Source: Corbicula japonica
Lineage: Eukaryota > Mollusca > Bivalvia > Venerida > Cyrenidae
Length of the DNA stretch: 64,000 nucleotides
Assembly (NCBI GenBank): GCA_038501625.1
Contig: JAZAYU010000053.1
Coordinates: forward strand, 2,280,501-2,344,500
Direction of reading: 5' to 3'
The notes under the pieces were generated by a model. It made no database searches, had not been told where the DNA came from, and worked only from the letters and a program-made list of their open reading frames with translations. The translations under genes were made by a program, and so were the position numbers. Every line of letters begins with the position of its first letter. Positions within the stretch are counted from its first letter, which is position 1. Below are positions 47,644 through 59,002 of the stretch, in pieces.

Positions 47644-48609
47644 TTGAAATCAACCTGGTTAGTTTGCCTAGCTGATGAGCATTTACAAAGTTTGCACCCA
47701 GTGATTTTTTGTTGGAAAGAGGATGGGGCCCTTTGGTGGGGAAATTGTGAAAATGAACTAAGGGTAATTGATGTAAAAATAGAATGATCATCAATATATC
47801 AGTGTTATGTTGCTCATACTTTATTGCTTATTATTCTGTAGACATTTTAGAGCCCACCATCATTACAGAGATCTGATTTTTACTTTTACTAGTGGGTATA
47901 ACCTTGCATTATCATTAAGTGTCATTTTAATTGACATCTGGCTTTATGAAGACTTGGCAAAGGTAAATTAAAATAACCATTGTGGAAGCGCACTTTGTTT
48001 TCGTCATTTTGTGTGTTAACATGATTTTTTAAAAGGAATAATAGTAATTAATATTGTCCACACACCCCCCACCCCAAGAAAAAGCACAAAAATGTATGTT
48101 TCAATGTGAGAAGAATAATGGTTTTGGCAAAATTACTCTGAACTTAAGTACTTTGAACAAGTTAATTAACAAATGGGTATGTGTTTGGCATTTTTCTGTG
48201 TGTTTTGCATCAGAAATATTAGAAAAACTGACAGTGGGAAAACAGGTCACAAATGGTAAAACTCTGATAGATTTGGTCAAAATAACACTTTGTTTATATG
48301 AAATGATCAATCAAACTTTGTTTTCATGAATTAATCAATCAAACACTGCTTTGAATCATTTATAAGGTAAGTTCTGTTTCCAAAAGTAAAGTTACAATTA
48401 TAGGGCTTGGTTTGGTTGGGAATGTTTTATTACCAAGCTCCTGAAAGTGGTGGGGCCTTTTTTTACCCAGTTGGGGGGATTATATTTACTATTCTGGAAA
48501 GGTTCTAGTGCTGAAATTTGCTAAATTTAATACTTAAAGTGAACAAAAACAAAACACTTGCCCATGGCAAAATTGTCAATCAGATTCTGTCTGGTGATGT
48601 ATTAAACCG

Positions 48610-48657
48610 AGCAATGCTTGCATAATAATTCGAGCAATGCTTGCATAATAATTCGAT
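48610..48657. repeat. 23-bp tandem duplication
   Basis: CGAGCAATGCTTGCATAATA-ATT occurs twice in a row; each copy holds the palindrome GAGCAATGCTTGC. Confidence 0.85.
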
Positions 48658-49175
48658 AGCTGATAACCTTAACAGCTCTGTCAATTTAGTTGATGTAAAA
48701 TCTACCTGACCTTAACAGATAACTAGATATAACTCAACTTGTGAAATCAATAATTGAACAGCATAAAAAAATATAACAGGCTGATGAATTAGCTATGTGC
48801 CCAAAAGACACAGTGCCATGCAGGAAACACATGCTACGAATCTAATATATTTCTGAGAAAGCAGGAAGCTTGCCATCCTATTGAAAAGAGAGACATTTTT
48901 TCACAAGGATCGTATTTCCAGGGGAATATGTTTGTAACCATGAAAAAGAAAGTCTGTCACTGGGTCATTTACATAGCAAGGAAAAATGAATTTTTTCCAG
49001 GAATTATATATAAACTTGTTGCACTTATAGTGATTAACTGTTAAAGTACTTAGAGTATTAAACATCTTTACACTGGAAAGGATCTTACATTGGAATGACA
49101 GAAATCAATGGCTTAAGTAGCCACTTCTGTTGCTGTAATATGTATCTTTTTTTTAAAAAACGAATTGCTTAAACA

Positions 49176-49418
49176 TTAACCCTTTCCTTCATTAATAGGC
49201 CTTTAACGCATGGGCAAACAGAGTAGAATCCAGATCTGCCAGCACATTCTTGCCATCTGATCAGGATCTACAATGTTTTCTTTTTTATTAATAAGGTAAT
49301 TTCTGACCAAAAAGGAAAAAAAGTGTGGATCATGATCAGATGGCATGGACGTGCCAGCTAATCTGGATCTAAACTAGTCACAAACGTTTAAATGCGTATA
49401 AATGGAGGGAAGGGTTAA
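49176..49418. repeat. MITE-A copy
   Basis: TTAACCCTTTCCTTCATTAA to AATGGAGGGAAGGGTTAA. Confidence 0.8.
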
Positions 49419-49439
49419 TTTACAGGGATTATTATATCT

Positions 49440-49611
49440 TATTAGCTGCCAAAGTAGATCCATGCAGTTTGATGAGGAACTAATCCTTCTGCTTTAGATT
49501 TAGAATATTTCTATAGGTTATTTCTGATCAAGAAGCAAACAAAGTACAGATCAAATTGCATGGCTGATCAGGATCTACACTGGTGACCAGATCCCATGAA
49601 GTAAAGAGTTG
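49440..49611. repeat. MITE-A copy, decayed, adjacent to the large ANKRD exon
   Basis: GTAGATCCATGCAG and GGATCTACACTGGTGACC cores, ending CATGAAGTAAAGAGTTGA, 4 bp from the GTAAGT donor at 49621-49616. Confidence 0.55.
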
Positions 49612-49621
49612 ATGTACTTAC

Positions 49622-51325
49622 TATTTCTGTCCACTTTGTCTTGTTGTTTCGGTTGTTTTGATGTCCTACTTTCAGTGGACGTCTGCTGCTGAGATCTTAC
49701 GGCACTCCGTAACACACGTTGTGGTGGCTCATTCTTTTTACCTTCCACCTTTTTAGAATCAGTATCACAAGTTGTATGATCGTCTCTATTGTTTAACACA
49801 TTATCCTGAGATGTAACACCATTCACTACACTAGAGCCAACCTCCATATCCACATCATTATCACTATTTTGACCACTTTCTTCACACATCACATTCACAG
49901 AAGGTTTTTCTGTGTTTTGTGGTATATCCAAAGAATTTAGATTATTAGAAACTGTTTCCGCAGAAGGGTGACAGTTGATGGGTCTGTTGTCAGTGTCCGT
50001 GCCAGGGGCAGTATCTTGGGAAGCTAGGCTTAAGCCCTGTGGGCCAGATCCCGAGCTCTGTGAAACAGAACCCGAGCCGGGAATCTGACCCTCAGCCTCC
50101 CGGCCATGGTCCTGGAAAGGGTTTATCACATAGGGTAAAGTAGATTTAGTCACAGATTTGAGCCGATCATTAGTATCAGAAGGCAAAGAAAAGGGCTGAG
50201 ATTTGGGATGAATGATGATCTTTAGAGGGGGAACTTTTGGAGAGTTGGGACGTGAGTCTTTACTGTCTCTGTCTGTTGTATTGGGTGAGCAAATTTTTTC
50301 TTGTCTATCAGTGTCCTCACCATTGGGCAGTGAAGATGTAGCACTTACACCTGCCTCAGCATGAGCACTGATCACAGTTGTGGAAGTCAGTTGTTCTGAT
50401 GGGTTGTCCACACCTGATGTACACTCAGAATGTGTAACAGAAGTCACGCTCTGTGACAGACTTTCATCTGCACTGTTAATAGTCACACGTGTCACTGGTT
50501 TCTCAACTTGTTCATCTTTGTTCAAAGTCTGAGATTTTACAGATTCTGTTGTGGAGGTAACTGAGGAATGATAAGTTGGACCATTACCTTTAAGGTCACC
50601 ACTTGAAGTCACTGAGCTAAAATGTTCGACAGAATCCACGGAGTTCACCTGACTGGTCACTTGACTGGTGTTGGTCGGAATTGAGTCTGTTGTGTCTATT
50701 TCTAAATCTGGTAACGAATCTTCACTCACTGAATTTGAATTTGACCAATTGAAATTCACCTTAAATGGTAATGTTTCCTTTGGTTTTAGATTGAATTTAT
50801 TATTATCCGCATCATTTTTAACACTACTGGAGGAATTAGTTAAAATCCTATCACTATTTTGTTCAGTGTTGTTGTTTCCCTGATCTGGACACACCTCCCT
50901 CATTTCTGTCAATGGACTACCATCTACACGTAATGACGGTATTGAAATATTCATCTTAAAATCCGACCTTGAATTTTCATCATCCGGTAACGCTATTCTT
51001 AACCTGCTGCCTGAGAAATTGGAAAAATTGTCAAGCCCCATGTTACCAAGGTCACTGTCCACACTGGACGCAGGGCTGTCAATTGGTGAAAACATGGGCG
51101 TGTCTATGTGGGAATCCACAGACATGTTTGTTACACTGTACGATTTGTACAATGGCTCACTGGGGTCCCGAGATTTCTGACTGTTTTGGCCAAAATGATC
51201 ACGATGAAATTTTAAACACAATCTTGGTGATGAGAGTTTGTTGTCTGGAGATTTTGGCATTGAAAGACGTCGGTTTGACGATGATGATGATGAAAACGAC
51301 TCACTCCTATTATGTGTCACGATAT
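49622..51325 (-). CDS. ANKRD11/12-like large central exon: disordered Ser/Thr/Asn-rich region
   Basis: This 1,704-base exon is a single open frame of 567 codons plus split codons at both ends (AT at the acceptor, A at the AATA|GTAAGT donor). The sequence is low in hydrophobics and rich in Ser, Thr, Asn, Asp and Pro, so it is likely intrinsically disordered. It begins DIVTHNRSESFSSSSSSN, has a basic patch (CLKFHRDHFG) and clustered SP motifs (FSPIDSPASSVDSD). It corresponds in position to the very large lysine-rich middle of vertebrate ANKRD11/12 but is much shorter. I see no folded domain in it. Both neighbouring exons match its phase, so it is internal. Confidence 0.85.
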
Positions 51326-51453
51326 CTGAAATCAGGAAATGTAAATTAGAAATTCTATAATACAACATCAGTCAACAAATATTATTACAAGTACTGGAAC
51401 AATTTTTAGCTTCTCTGCACTAAAATCAGTTTATGGAACTCTAGAGTTTTAAG

Positions 51454-52256
51454 TAGTGATGAGAATCGGACGGCTGTCGCGGAATCGATTAATCAGTCCG
51501 ATTCTGTTACCTGTCCGATCCGATTAATCGAGTAGAATCGGAATCAGACGTCTTAATAGACTTTTATAGTTTAATAGTTTACCACAATGGAAGTAACAGC
51601 AAACCTTTCTCAATTCTTCTCATATTACTGCTTTTATTGCTTTTGATGAAGAGTTTAATTACACAACTGCTTTTTGATTTTTTTTAGTATTTTCATAACA
51701 TGAATAACACATAAGTAAAGCAGAACACTTCATTTTTTAGTTCAGGCATTTCTAGCATATCTTGAATTGGTTTAATTGGAATAATCTTTTTTTTATGATA
51801 TCAACTATTATAATGGCTCTTTCAAAAATGTATCAAAACCGTTTATAACTGGATGGGGTTCCTTTGTTTCTATAGGTCTTAAAAAAGATTCTGCATATCA
51901 GTGTTGAGGTTTCAATGTTTTTCTTTACTGGTGCTAAGCCCGACATCAAGGCTTCATGTATAAAGCCAAAATATACCCATGTCTTTGGAGATGTGTTTCC
52001 GGGTCTTTGACGAACCAATCATTCATAGTGTTCCATTTTTACTGTCCTTATTTAAAAAAGTAACACAAGGATGTTTATGGCGAGAAAAGATACACACTGA
52101 ACAGTCGGAGACATCAGAAAATTGTCCTCCAAGCGAATTTTATTAAACTACAGAATTAGCGAGTAGAATCGATTCTCTGTAGTCAGAATCGATGTCGCCG
52201 ACTTTAAAGCTTCGGCGACGATTACTCGATCATCGGCGACAATCGGAACATCACTA
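51454..52256. mobile_element. hAT-type element with 8-bp target duplication
   Basis: TAGTGATG at the left and CATCACTA at the right, with GTTTTAAG duplicated at 51446-51453 and 52257-52264. Inside are repeats of GATTAATCG/ATCGATTC-type words. A minus-strand frame at 52018-51833 keeps traces of a BED zinc finger. The element is 803 bp and sits 128 bp upstream of the large ANKRD exon. Confidence 0.85.
51833..52018 (-). pseudogene. Decayed BED-type zinc finger of a hAT transposase
   Basis: The frame reads PKTWVYFGF, then LICRIFFKTYRNKGTPSS, ending YKRF. This follows the BED finger layout (aromatic WxYF, CxxC, then GxTSxLxxH), but the second cysteine is Phe and the histidine region is missing. 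Nothing of the catalytic or dimerisation regions remains in the 803-bp element. It could be read as chance, but its place inside an element with clean hAT ends supports it. Confidence 0.55.
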
Positions 52257-52540
52257 GTTTTAAGGCATTTGTAATAAAGTATTAGACTCTCCAAGCCTGT
52301 TAGTGTGATGGTCTTTTAGGACATCACGATGACTTCAATGAAAGAAGAACTATTTATGCAACACCATTTCAAACATTTTGTAAAATATCAAGAAACAAAA
52401 AGTTCAACAGTACTGGATTTATGTAAGGATCAATATGCTAACTAGAATATATCTTTGTTGTTTGCAAGTGATATAACTATGAAGTTTTATTCACAGTACC
52501 AAAGTATCTTTCAAGTTTTACTGCCATGGAACAAATTAAA

Positions 52541-52776
52541 TTAACCCTTTCCTCCATAAATACGCATTTTTATGCATGTGCGACCAGTGTAGATCCAGAT
52601 CAGCTGGCACATCCATGACGTCTGATCAGGATCTGCACTGGTCGCATTTTATTCAGAAATAACCTAATGATTCAAAGAGCGAACAGTGCAGATCCTGATC
52701 AGACGGCACGGATGTGCCAGCTGATCTGGATCTATACTGTTCGCCCATGCAATAAAGGTGTGGAGGAAAGGGTTAA
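52541..52776. repeat. MITE-A reference copy, near-perfect
   Basis: TTAACCCTTTCCTCCATAA to GTGGAGGAAAGGGTTAA. Hairpin 1 at 52580-52645 (GCGACCAGTGTAGATCC to ATCTGCACTGGTCGC) and hairpin 2 at 52679-52744 (GCGAACAGTGCAGATCC to ATCTATACTGTTCGC). The best copy for defining the family. Confidence 0.9.
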
Positions 52777-52917
52777 AAAATACCCATGTAACTACATATA
52801 ATTAAACAAAGTCTTAATTAGTAAACAACATTTTAAGGCATAATATCCATACAGAAGACACTCTGCACTCAATATTCATGGAAACCTTTTACCACCTTTC
52901 ACATTTATGCTTATATT

Positions 52918-53060
52918 ATGAGTACCATGATTAACCTTTGGGACCAGTGAAGATCCAAATCAGCCTATGCCTCTGCAGAACCTGATCAGGGTCTACACTG
53001 TTTTGTCATTAAGTAAGAAATTTGAGTTGGATCTACACCTATCACAAAATCAATAAGCCT
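52918..53060. repeat. MITE-A fragment
   Basis: GACCAGTGAAGATCCAAATC and GATCAGGGTCTACACTG remain; no clear ends. Confidence 0.45.
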
Positions 53061-53566
53061 TTTTTCTAAAGGTGCATCACTATTATTTTTAATTGATTAA
53101 GAAAATACAAGTAACATCATTACAGAAATTAAAGGAAGAAGGAGCTTAGCTTATGTAAACCTAAGAACGAAATTTGTTGGGAATGAAAATGTTGTGCCTA
53201 ATGCTGATCAAGTCAAACCTGTCTCGGAATTTTAAGCTGCAAATTAATGTTATTGGAAGTCTTCTAAAAACACTGAAAGAAGTGGCTTACATAATCACAC
53301 TGCAGCTTAAACTGGTTCTATTTTGAGAAACTTGCCCTTCATTAAATTTCGAAATCAAGATCTTTTCCAGGTATATGTTGGAAAAGCTTATGACCTTTTT
53401 CAAAGTCCAGGTTTTCAAGAATTTTAGACCAATATGTAATAGGCCAGCAGTTCTTATGATTCATTAGTATAATTTGATAGTTCGCTGACTTGAACATAGT
53501 GAACTGCAAAAAACTGGTCTGTTTATAGCACAAAGATCTAGTGGAGCTCACATTTTGATGTGTTGT

Positions 53567-53797
53567 TTAACCCCTTAACATCAATGATACTTCTAATACC
53601 TTTAATGATATGGGTGACAGGTGAAGATCCAGATCAGCCTTCATATGTGTGCAGTATAATCTGGATCTTCACTGTTTATCTCTTGGTTAGAAATAATCTG
53701 ATGGATGTAAAAGTTAATAGCGGCGATTCATCCGTTAGCAGGCTGATCCAGATCTAAACTGGACACATAAGCTTTACCCAATGGAGAAAAGGTTTAA
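53567..53797. repeat. MITE-A copy, diverged
   Basis: TTAACCCCTTAACATCAATG to CAATGGAGAAAAGGTTTAA with both cores. Confidence 0.65.
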
Positions 53798-54108
53798 ATC
53801 ATACCACTTTTTTACTCTGCCCTGAAAGGGAGTCAATTGAAACACATCACGTAACACATTTTGTGTGTTTTTGGAAGCTAATGTCTCATGAGTGAATAGC
53901 TATGGTCAAATTCTAACGCCAGTTTTTATGGTGAAGAAAGAACCACTTGCTCTCGTACCATTTGTGTCAGAGTAGTAAAGAGTTAAATTACTTTACATTA
54001 ATGCAAACAGTAGTGACACTGGCACCAGTTAACTGAGCAGGAACAAAAGAACTGTAGTAAATGGAACAAAGCACACATGAATTTTTGACCAGAATGTAAT
54101 CAAGTTAC

Positions 54109-54331
54109 CTTCAGAGTCCATACTTTTCTCGTCATCTTTCATGGAGATAACACTGTCAGGTGACATGGGGGACCTCTCATCATCGATGCTGGACGTATCA
54201 CTGCCAGAACAGATCGTCTCCTTCTTCAAGATCTTCACCATATCTGACGAGGCAGCAACATCCAGGGGCGTCTTGCCTTTAGCATTTGGCTGAAGTGGGT
54301 TGGCTCCATGCTTCAACAGCAACTCTACAAG
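54109..54331 (-). CDS. ANKRD11/12-like exon: end of ankyrin repeat 3, repeat 4, acidic Ser-rich linker
   Basis: LVELLLKHGANPLQPNAKG completes repeat 3 and GKTPLDVAASSDMVKILKK forms a terminal capping repeat. The exon then turns into an acidic, serine-rich linker (GSDTSSIDDERSPMSPDS) with several Ser-Pro sites that proline-directed kinases could use (inference). Borders are TTTCAG|CTT and GAAG|GTAACT, phase 1 at the donor. Confidence 0.9.
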
Positions 54332-54461
54332 CTGAAAGTGATCAAAACATTAACATGAATATGTGACACACCACAAGAACACACAAGGCTGATGTCCTAT
54401 CTTACAAGTATAGACCCATTATCACAGTCTACACTGTCCACAATTCAGTCAAAGAAGCATT

Positions 54462-54690
54462 CTTTATGCTTTACTCCATAGATATGCCTTTATCGCGTGG
54501 ACAAACAGTGAGTGAAGAGCCAGATCAGCAAGCACATTAGTGCCACCTGATCAGTATCTACAATTTAAATTCTTTTTTTTTTCTTCTAACCGATATGTGA
54601 CCAGAGAAGATATAGATCAGATGGGATGTTCCAGCTGTTCTGGATCTACACTGGTCGCACACACATTAAAAATGTATATATTTATCTAGA
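54462..54690. repeat. MITE-A copy, decayed
   Basis: CTTTACTCCATAGATATGCC at the left and TGGATCTACACTGGTCGCAC near the right; the right end is lost. Confidence 0.55.
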
Positions 54691-55369
54691 AAATAGTTAC
54701 GATCTTTTTCAGCGGGCCATTTGAACAGGATCCACACATATAGCAATCAATAAGCTTGGTCATGGAATATCCCACATAACGCATTTCCCCAGTTGGTTAT
54801 GAATAAGAAGCAAAAAGATTTCATCCTCTAAAATTCACAAATGAAATGTGCTAATATCCATCCTAAAGGTTTAAATATTCTTCAAGGCCAAGCTAATAAC
54901 ACCATGATTATACAACTGTTCATAATTACATTTTTAAGACAGTATGCAAGACATTAAATATTTAAACAGACTTCACTCAAGGATATTTCATGAAGGTGAA
55001 GGATTCCCAAATGTATTTTACACTCCATGTAAATTATTTCAAGTTTTGACAACACAGCAAACAAGTCTGTAAGTGTTTTTTTTTTAGTTGGACTTCTAAA
55101 GATGAAAATTAAGATGGTCGATTAGCCATTGTAGGTTCTTGTGATATAGTGACATTACTGTACAGATTTTGAAAATATCATGCTACACTTGTCTCAAGTC
55201 TATGCTGATAACAACACAGACTTGGGTCTACACCGGTAAATGTGTTCTCTATAAGAGATGTGGATTTCCCTCTGCAATATTGATCATGCTTGGCTATTTT
55301 AGTGAAACAGCTGATTTTGTGTTTTGAGCCCAGAATCCCCCTTTCATAGTATCATTACAATCGTAGCTA

Positions 55370-55860
55370 CAAACATCTGGGTCTAAAATGTTAGCTACAA
55401 AGACCTAAGTCTACAATGGTAGATTCCAATTCCAGGGTCTACAGTGATAGCTACACACACCAGGGTCTACACTGTTAGCTAAACACACCAGGGTCTACAC
55501 TGTTAGCTACACACCTAGGTCTACAATGGTAGATACAGAGTCCAGGATCTACACTGTTAGCTAAACACACCAAGGTCTACACTGTTAGCTACACACATAG
55601 GTCTACACTGTTAGCTACACACCTAGGTCTACACTGTTAGCTGCACACATAGGTCTACACTGTTAGCTACACACCTAGGTCTACACTGTTAGCTACACAC
55701 CTAGGTCTACACTGTTATTTGCAAACATAGGTCTACACTGTTAGCTACACACACCTAGGTCTACACTGTTAGCTACACACCTAGGTCTACACAGTTAGCT
55801 ACACGCCAGGGTCTACACTGTTATCTACACACCTAGGTCTACAATGGTAGATACATGGAC
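55370..55860. repeat. 26-bp tandem array
   Basis: The unit is AGGTCTACACTGTTAGCTAC-ACACCT with variants (CCAGGGTCTACAC), roughly 18 copies. The word GTCTACACTGTTAGC is close to the MITE-A core GATCTACACTGTTCGC. Confidence 0.9.
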
Positions 55861-56164
55861 AATATCTTTATTCAGCATTTTAAGGATTGCTGTACACTGA
55901 TGTTTCATGACAAACATATCCTCTTTCAATATTTTGATATTACCACTACACCTGCCTATACTCAGAAATTAATTAGCAATAAAGCCACAGTCAGGTAGGT
56001 TGAGTATAGTCATGTTTCCAATTAGTTATTTATTATTGATGTTTAAATAAACCTACTCATGTCTATTTTGGTTTTGACTATTGACAATGTTTTTTGTCGC
56101 TAATTATCTTTTTGCTTGGTGGGATTTATTTTCATGAATGATTAAAAAAAAACAGCATCAACAA

Positions 56165-56393
56165 CCAAATCCCAACAAAGTAGTCCTGATCTACACATTT
56201 TGCTACCGACTGACCAAAGACTGTGCCGTCTGATCTGGATCTGCACTGGTCGCATCTTGGTATCACCAGGCTACATAATGAATTTAAAAGTGAACAATGT
56301 AGATTATGATCAGACAGCATAAATGTGCCAACTGATCTAGATCTACACTTTTCATCGATGCAATAATGGTGAATCTATGGAGTAAACAGTTAA
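56165..56393. repeat. MITE-A copy, diverged
   Basis: GATCTGGATCTGCACTGGTC and GATCTAGATCTACAC cores; right end TATGGAGTAAACAGTTAA. Confidence 0.6.
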
Positions 56394-56726
56394 AGTTAAA
56401 AGTAATTGTTTTACATAGATTGTGAATCAAAAACTAGTAGTACTAATACTGCAAATTCAAATTGAGAAAAAAAAGCACAGAACTTGCACTTTTTCTAGTA
56501 CATCTAAATGGGACCAACTAAAAATCCAGCAATATCCAAGTTAACATAAACAACAGAAGTATAGCAGCTGTTACTGGAGATGTTGACAATAAAACTTCCT
56601 GCCCAGAATACATTAACTAAATAAAGTTCATTTTTAATGTTCACATGGGTGTTTTTCAGACCAAGTAAAACCTAATCAGGCTGTGCAAATGTGCAGGCTG
56701 ATCTAGGTCTAAACTAGTCGCAACTG

Positions 56727-57121
56727 CATTCTATAAATAGCGGTCACGTCATCAGGCTAACATAGACCTCTATCATAAGAACGCATAACAATCCTATTCA
56801 GGATTTTTGTCTTCATACGCGGAGTTAACAGTCCGCAATGTAGTTACGTCAATTAACCGTAGACAAATGAATAAATATGGTATTTTTTGTCGATTTAGTT
56901 TAGAAACGTATCAGATAACCCGTAATATTGAGCTGTATATCCCTTATTTTAAGTCTAATGTGACTTTTGAACACTGCCTTATATCTGTATGTAAGAGCAG
57001 ATCTAGAGGCATTCTATAAATAGCTGTCACGTCATCAAGCTAACTAGTCCCAATCCCAGTGTACTTTGAGCGAAAGTACACAGATCAATGTGATGATCAC
57101 GTGACCGGTGTGTACACAATG
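56727..57121. mobile_element. 395-bp insertion with 10-bp flanking duplication
   Basis: GTCGCAACTG stands at 56717-56726 and again at 57122-57131, bracketing 395 bp inside MITE-A-like sequence. The insert starts CATTCTATAAATAGCGGTCA and repeats GCATTCTATAAATAGC-TCACGTCATCA near 57009. It has no inverted ends and no open frame of note. The class is unknown. Confidence 0.6.
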
Positions 57122-57229
57122 GTCGCAACTGTGAAATAAGCTTTGATCAGGTTACCATAGCAACTTTCTCTAAAATCTCACTTTTAGTCATCTGTGATGA
57201 TCCAGAAAAAAAAGCAGTCACAGTACTCG

Positions 57230-57620
57230 TGAAAGGTAAACTGGAATTGGAATGTGAAACACATGCAAGATATTTAAAAATCTGTTCGTACATGAGAAAT
57301 TTACAGCCCAAACACAATCACTAATAACAGCAGCATTGAATAGTGATGAAAGTGTGACCTTGACCTTGTAGGCAGGGACATGGGTCTTTAAAAAAAATGT
57401 TGCCAGTTACTTTAAGATCAGTCCATACATGAGAAAGTTTTAGCCTTGTCACAAACAACTATATTCTATGTTCGTATATACAGCATAAATAGTGATCAAA
57501 CAAGTGCATCCTCGACGTTGGGGGCACACACACATGTCATGTCATCTTGTGTGCTGACCACACTGTGGCAAGTTATTTAAAATGGATGCATACAAGAGAA
57601 AGTTATGGCCAGAACATAAA
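57230..57620. repeat. Interspersed repeat, three diverged units
   Basis: GTACATGAGAAATTTACAGC, CATACATGAGAAAGTTTTAG and CATACAAGAGAAAGTTATGG mark three related units with GACCTTGACCTTG and ATAGTGATSAAA words. Confidence 0.6.
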
Positions 57621-58370
57621 CAGCCCAGCATTGCAACCAAATAAATACATTGGTTTTATTGCAATAACAAATAGAACTAAACCTTCTAGCACTTTCAATG
57701 TAAATTTCCATTTTGAAAAAGGTAATACTCATTAATTCAATGGAAAACACAGCAACACAAAAGCTTGAAAACAATCTGGTGTTGGTAACTGAGTATGAGA
57801 AAATCTTAAAATTTTGATATCTCATCTTTTTAAGAATAACATATCCAGAACAAAGAGCCATGCTTGCAGTAGATTTCAAACAAAAGGTCAGCTGATATCT
57901 TGCATGTATGAGAGCTGTCAAAGAAAGATGCTTCAACAGTTTATTGAAAGTATGAACACATCTGAGTGTACAGGGCAATATGTGTCTACACTGTACAGTC
58001 TAACCAGGGTCTACAGTGGCCTCAAGTCCTACATAAGTGGTCGTGAGTGCTTCATGACTAATATATAGCAAGTACAGTACTTAACCCTGATCACTGACCC
58101 ATGTGAAGTAACTAACAGATTTGTGTATACACATTGATTATCTCAGTGGCCATCACCTTTATCCAAATAACCTTAAAGACACAAACATACGACATGATCT
58201 GGATTTGAAAATAACTCTAAAAATAGAGAAGCGCAGTACTTTTTAACCCTTATGGGCTTAGTGCAGCATTAATCTTAGTGCAAAAATGTTTAAGAACCAA
58301 CAAAATATGTGGGAGATTGATCATTATTGCACTAAGATAAGGATTTGTCGAATTCCCAATCAGTGTAGAC

Positions 58371-58522
58371 CAGGGCCCAAGATCATAAAACTAAATCTCG
58401 AGATCAGTCTCAAATCTCAAGGATCTGATTGGCTGAAATGGCGACTGGTCGCCATTTCAGCCAATCAGATGCTTGAGATTTGAGACTGATCTCAAAATTT
58501 AGTTTTATGATCTTGGACCCTG
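58371..58522. repeat. MITE-B palindrome, near-perfect 152-bp inverted repeat
   Basis: CAGGGCCCAAGATCATAAAA mirrors TTTTATGATCTTGGACCCTG. The arms stay complementary through GGCTGAAATGGCGACTGG to the centre. It sits in a diverged MITE-A (GTGTAGAC before, GATCAGCCTG after). Confidence 0.85.
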
Positions 58523-59002
58523 GATCAGCCTGATAATCTGGATGGCACAGCTTGATCAAGATCTACACAGTTTGCCCTCCAGTTTATTTGCAGATGAGAT
58601 ATTTCTGTCATAAATAATGAACAATGAATGCACAGAAATGTGAATCCATTAATTCAGAGCTTCAAGGGACACATGTGTTTTTTCTCTCCAATTAGTAAGC
58701 AAACCAATATATTAAGAAAGAAGCTCCCATTATAAATGACCTTACCAGTCTTGTACTTCTTGTATTATTCAAACTATGTAAATAATGACTGAATTTATAA
58801 TACAAAAGAAGACATAGACTTGACATTTCTATTCTCTGACAACTGTCAAAGTTGTACATATATTATACACTAAGAAAAAATAATTACTGAATAGGTCTAA
58901 TTATCAACTTGGAACAAGAATAGATATGATCATACTGTAATACAGAAGGAAATAATTATAGAGGATCTGATCAGCATTTCATCCAGGTATAATCCAATGG
59001 TT

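Larger units (their letters stand above)
41259..49621 (-). other. 8.4-kb ANKRD intron
   Basis: Holds the 44-bp satellite, two decayed MITE-A copies (44097-44325, 44878-45082), a CAGGG-ended element (44605-44800), the roughly 165-bp array (45715-46580), a G tract (47621-47643) and two MITE-A copies near 49.2-49.6 kb. Between 47650 and 49170 I see only AT-rich sequence and a 23-bp duplication (48610-48657). Confidence 0.7.

Noticed and set aside
47591..47794. Proline-rich frame opposite the poly-G tract
   Set aside because: Product of a homopolymer.
50668..51349. Plus-strand frames opposite the large ANKRD exon
   Set aside because: Antisense shadows of a strong, phase-consistent exon.
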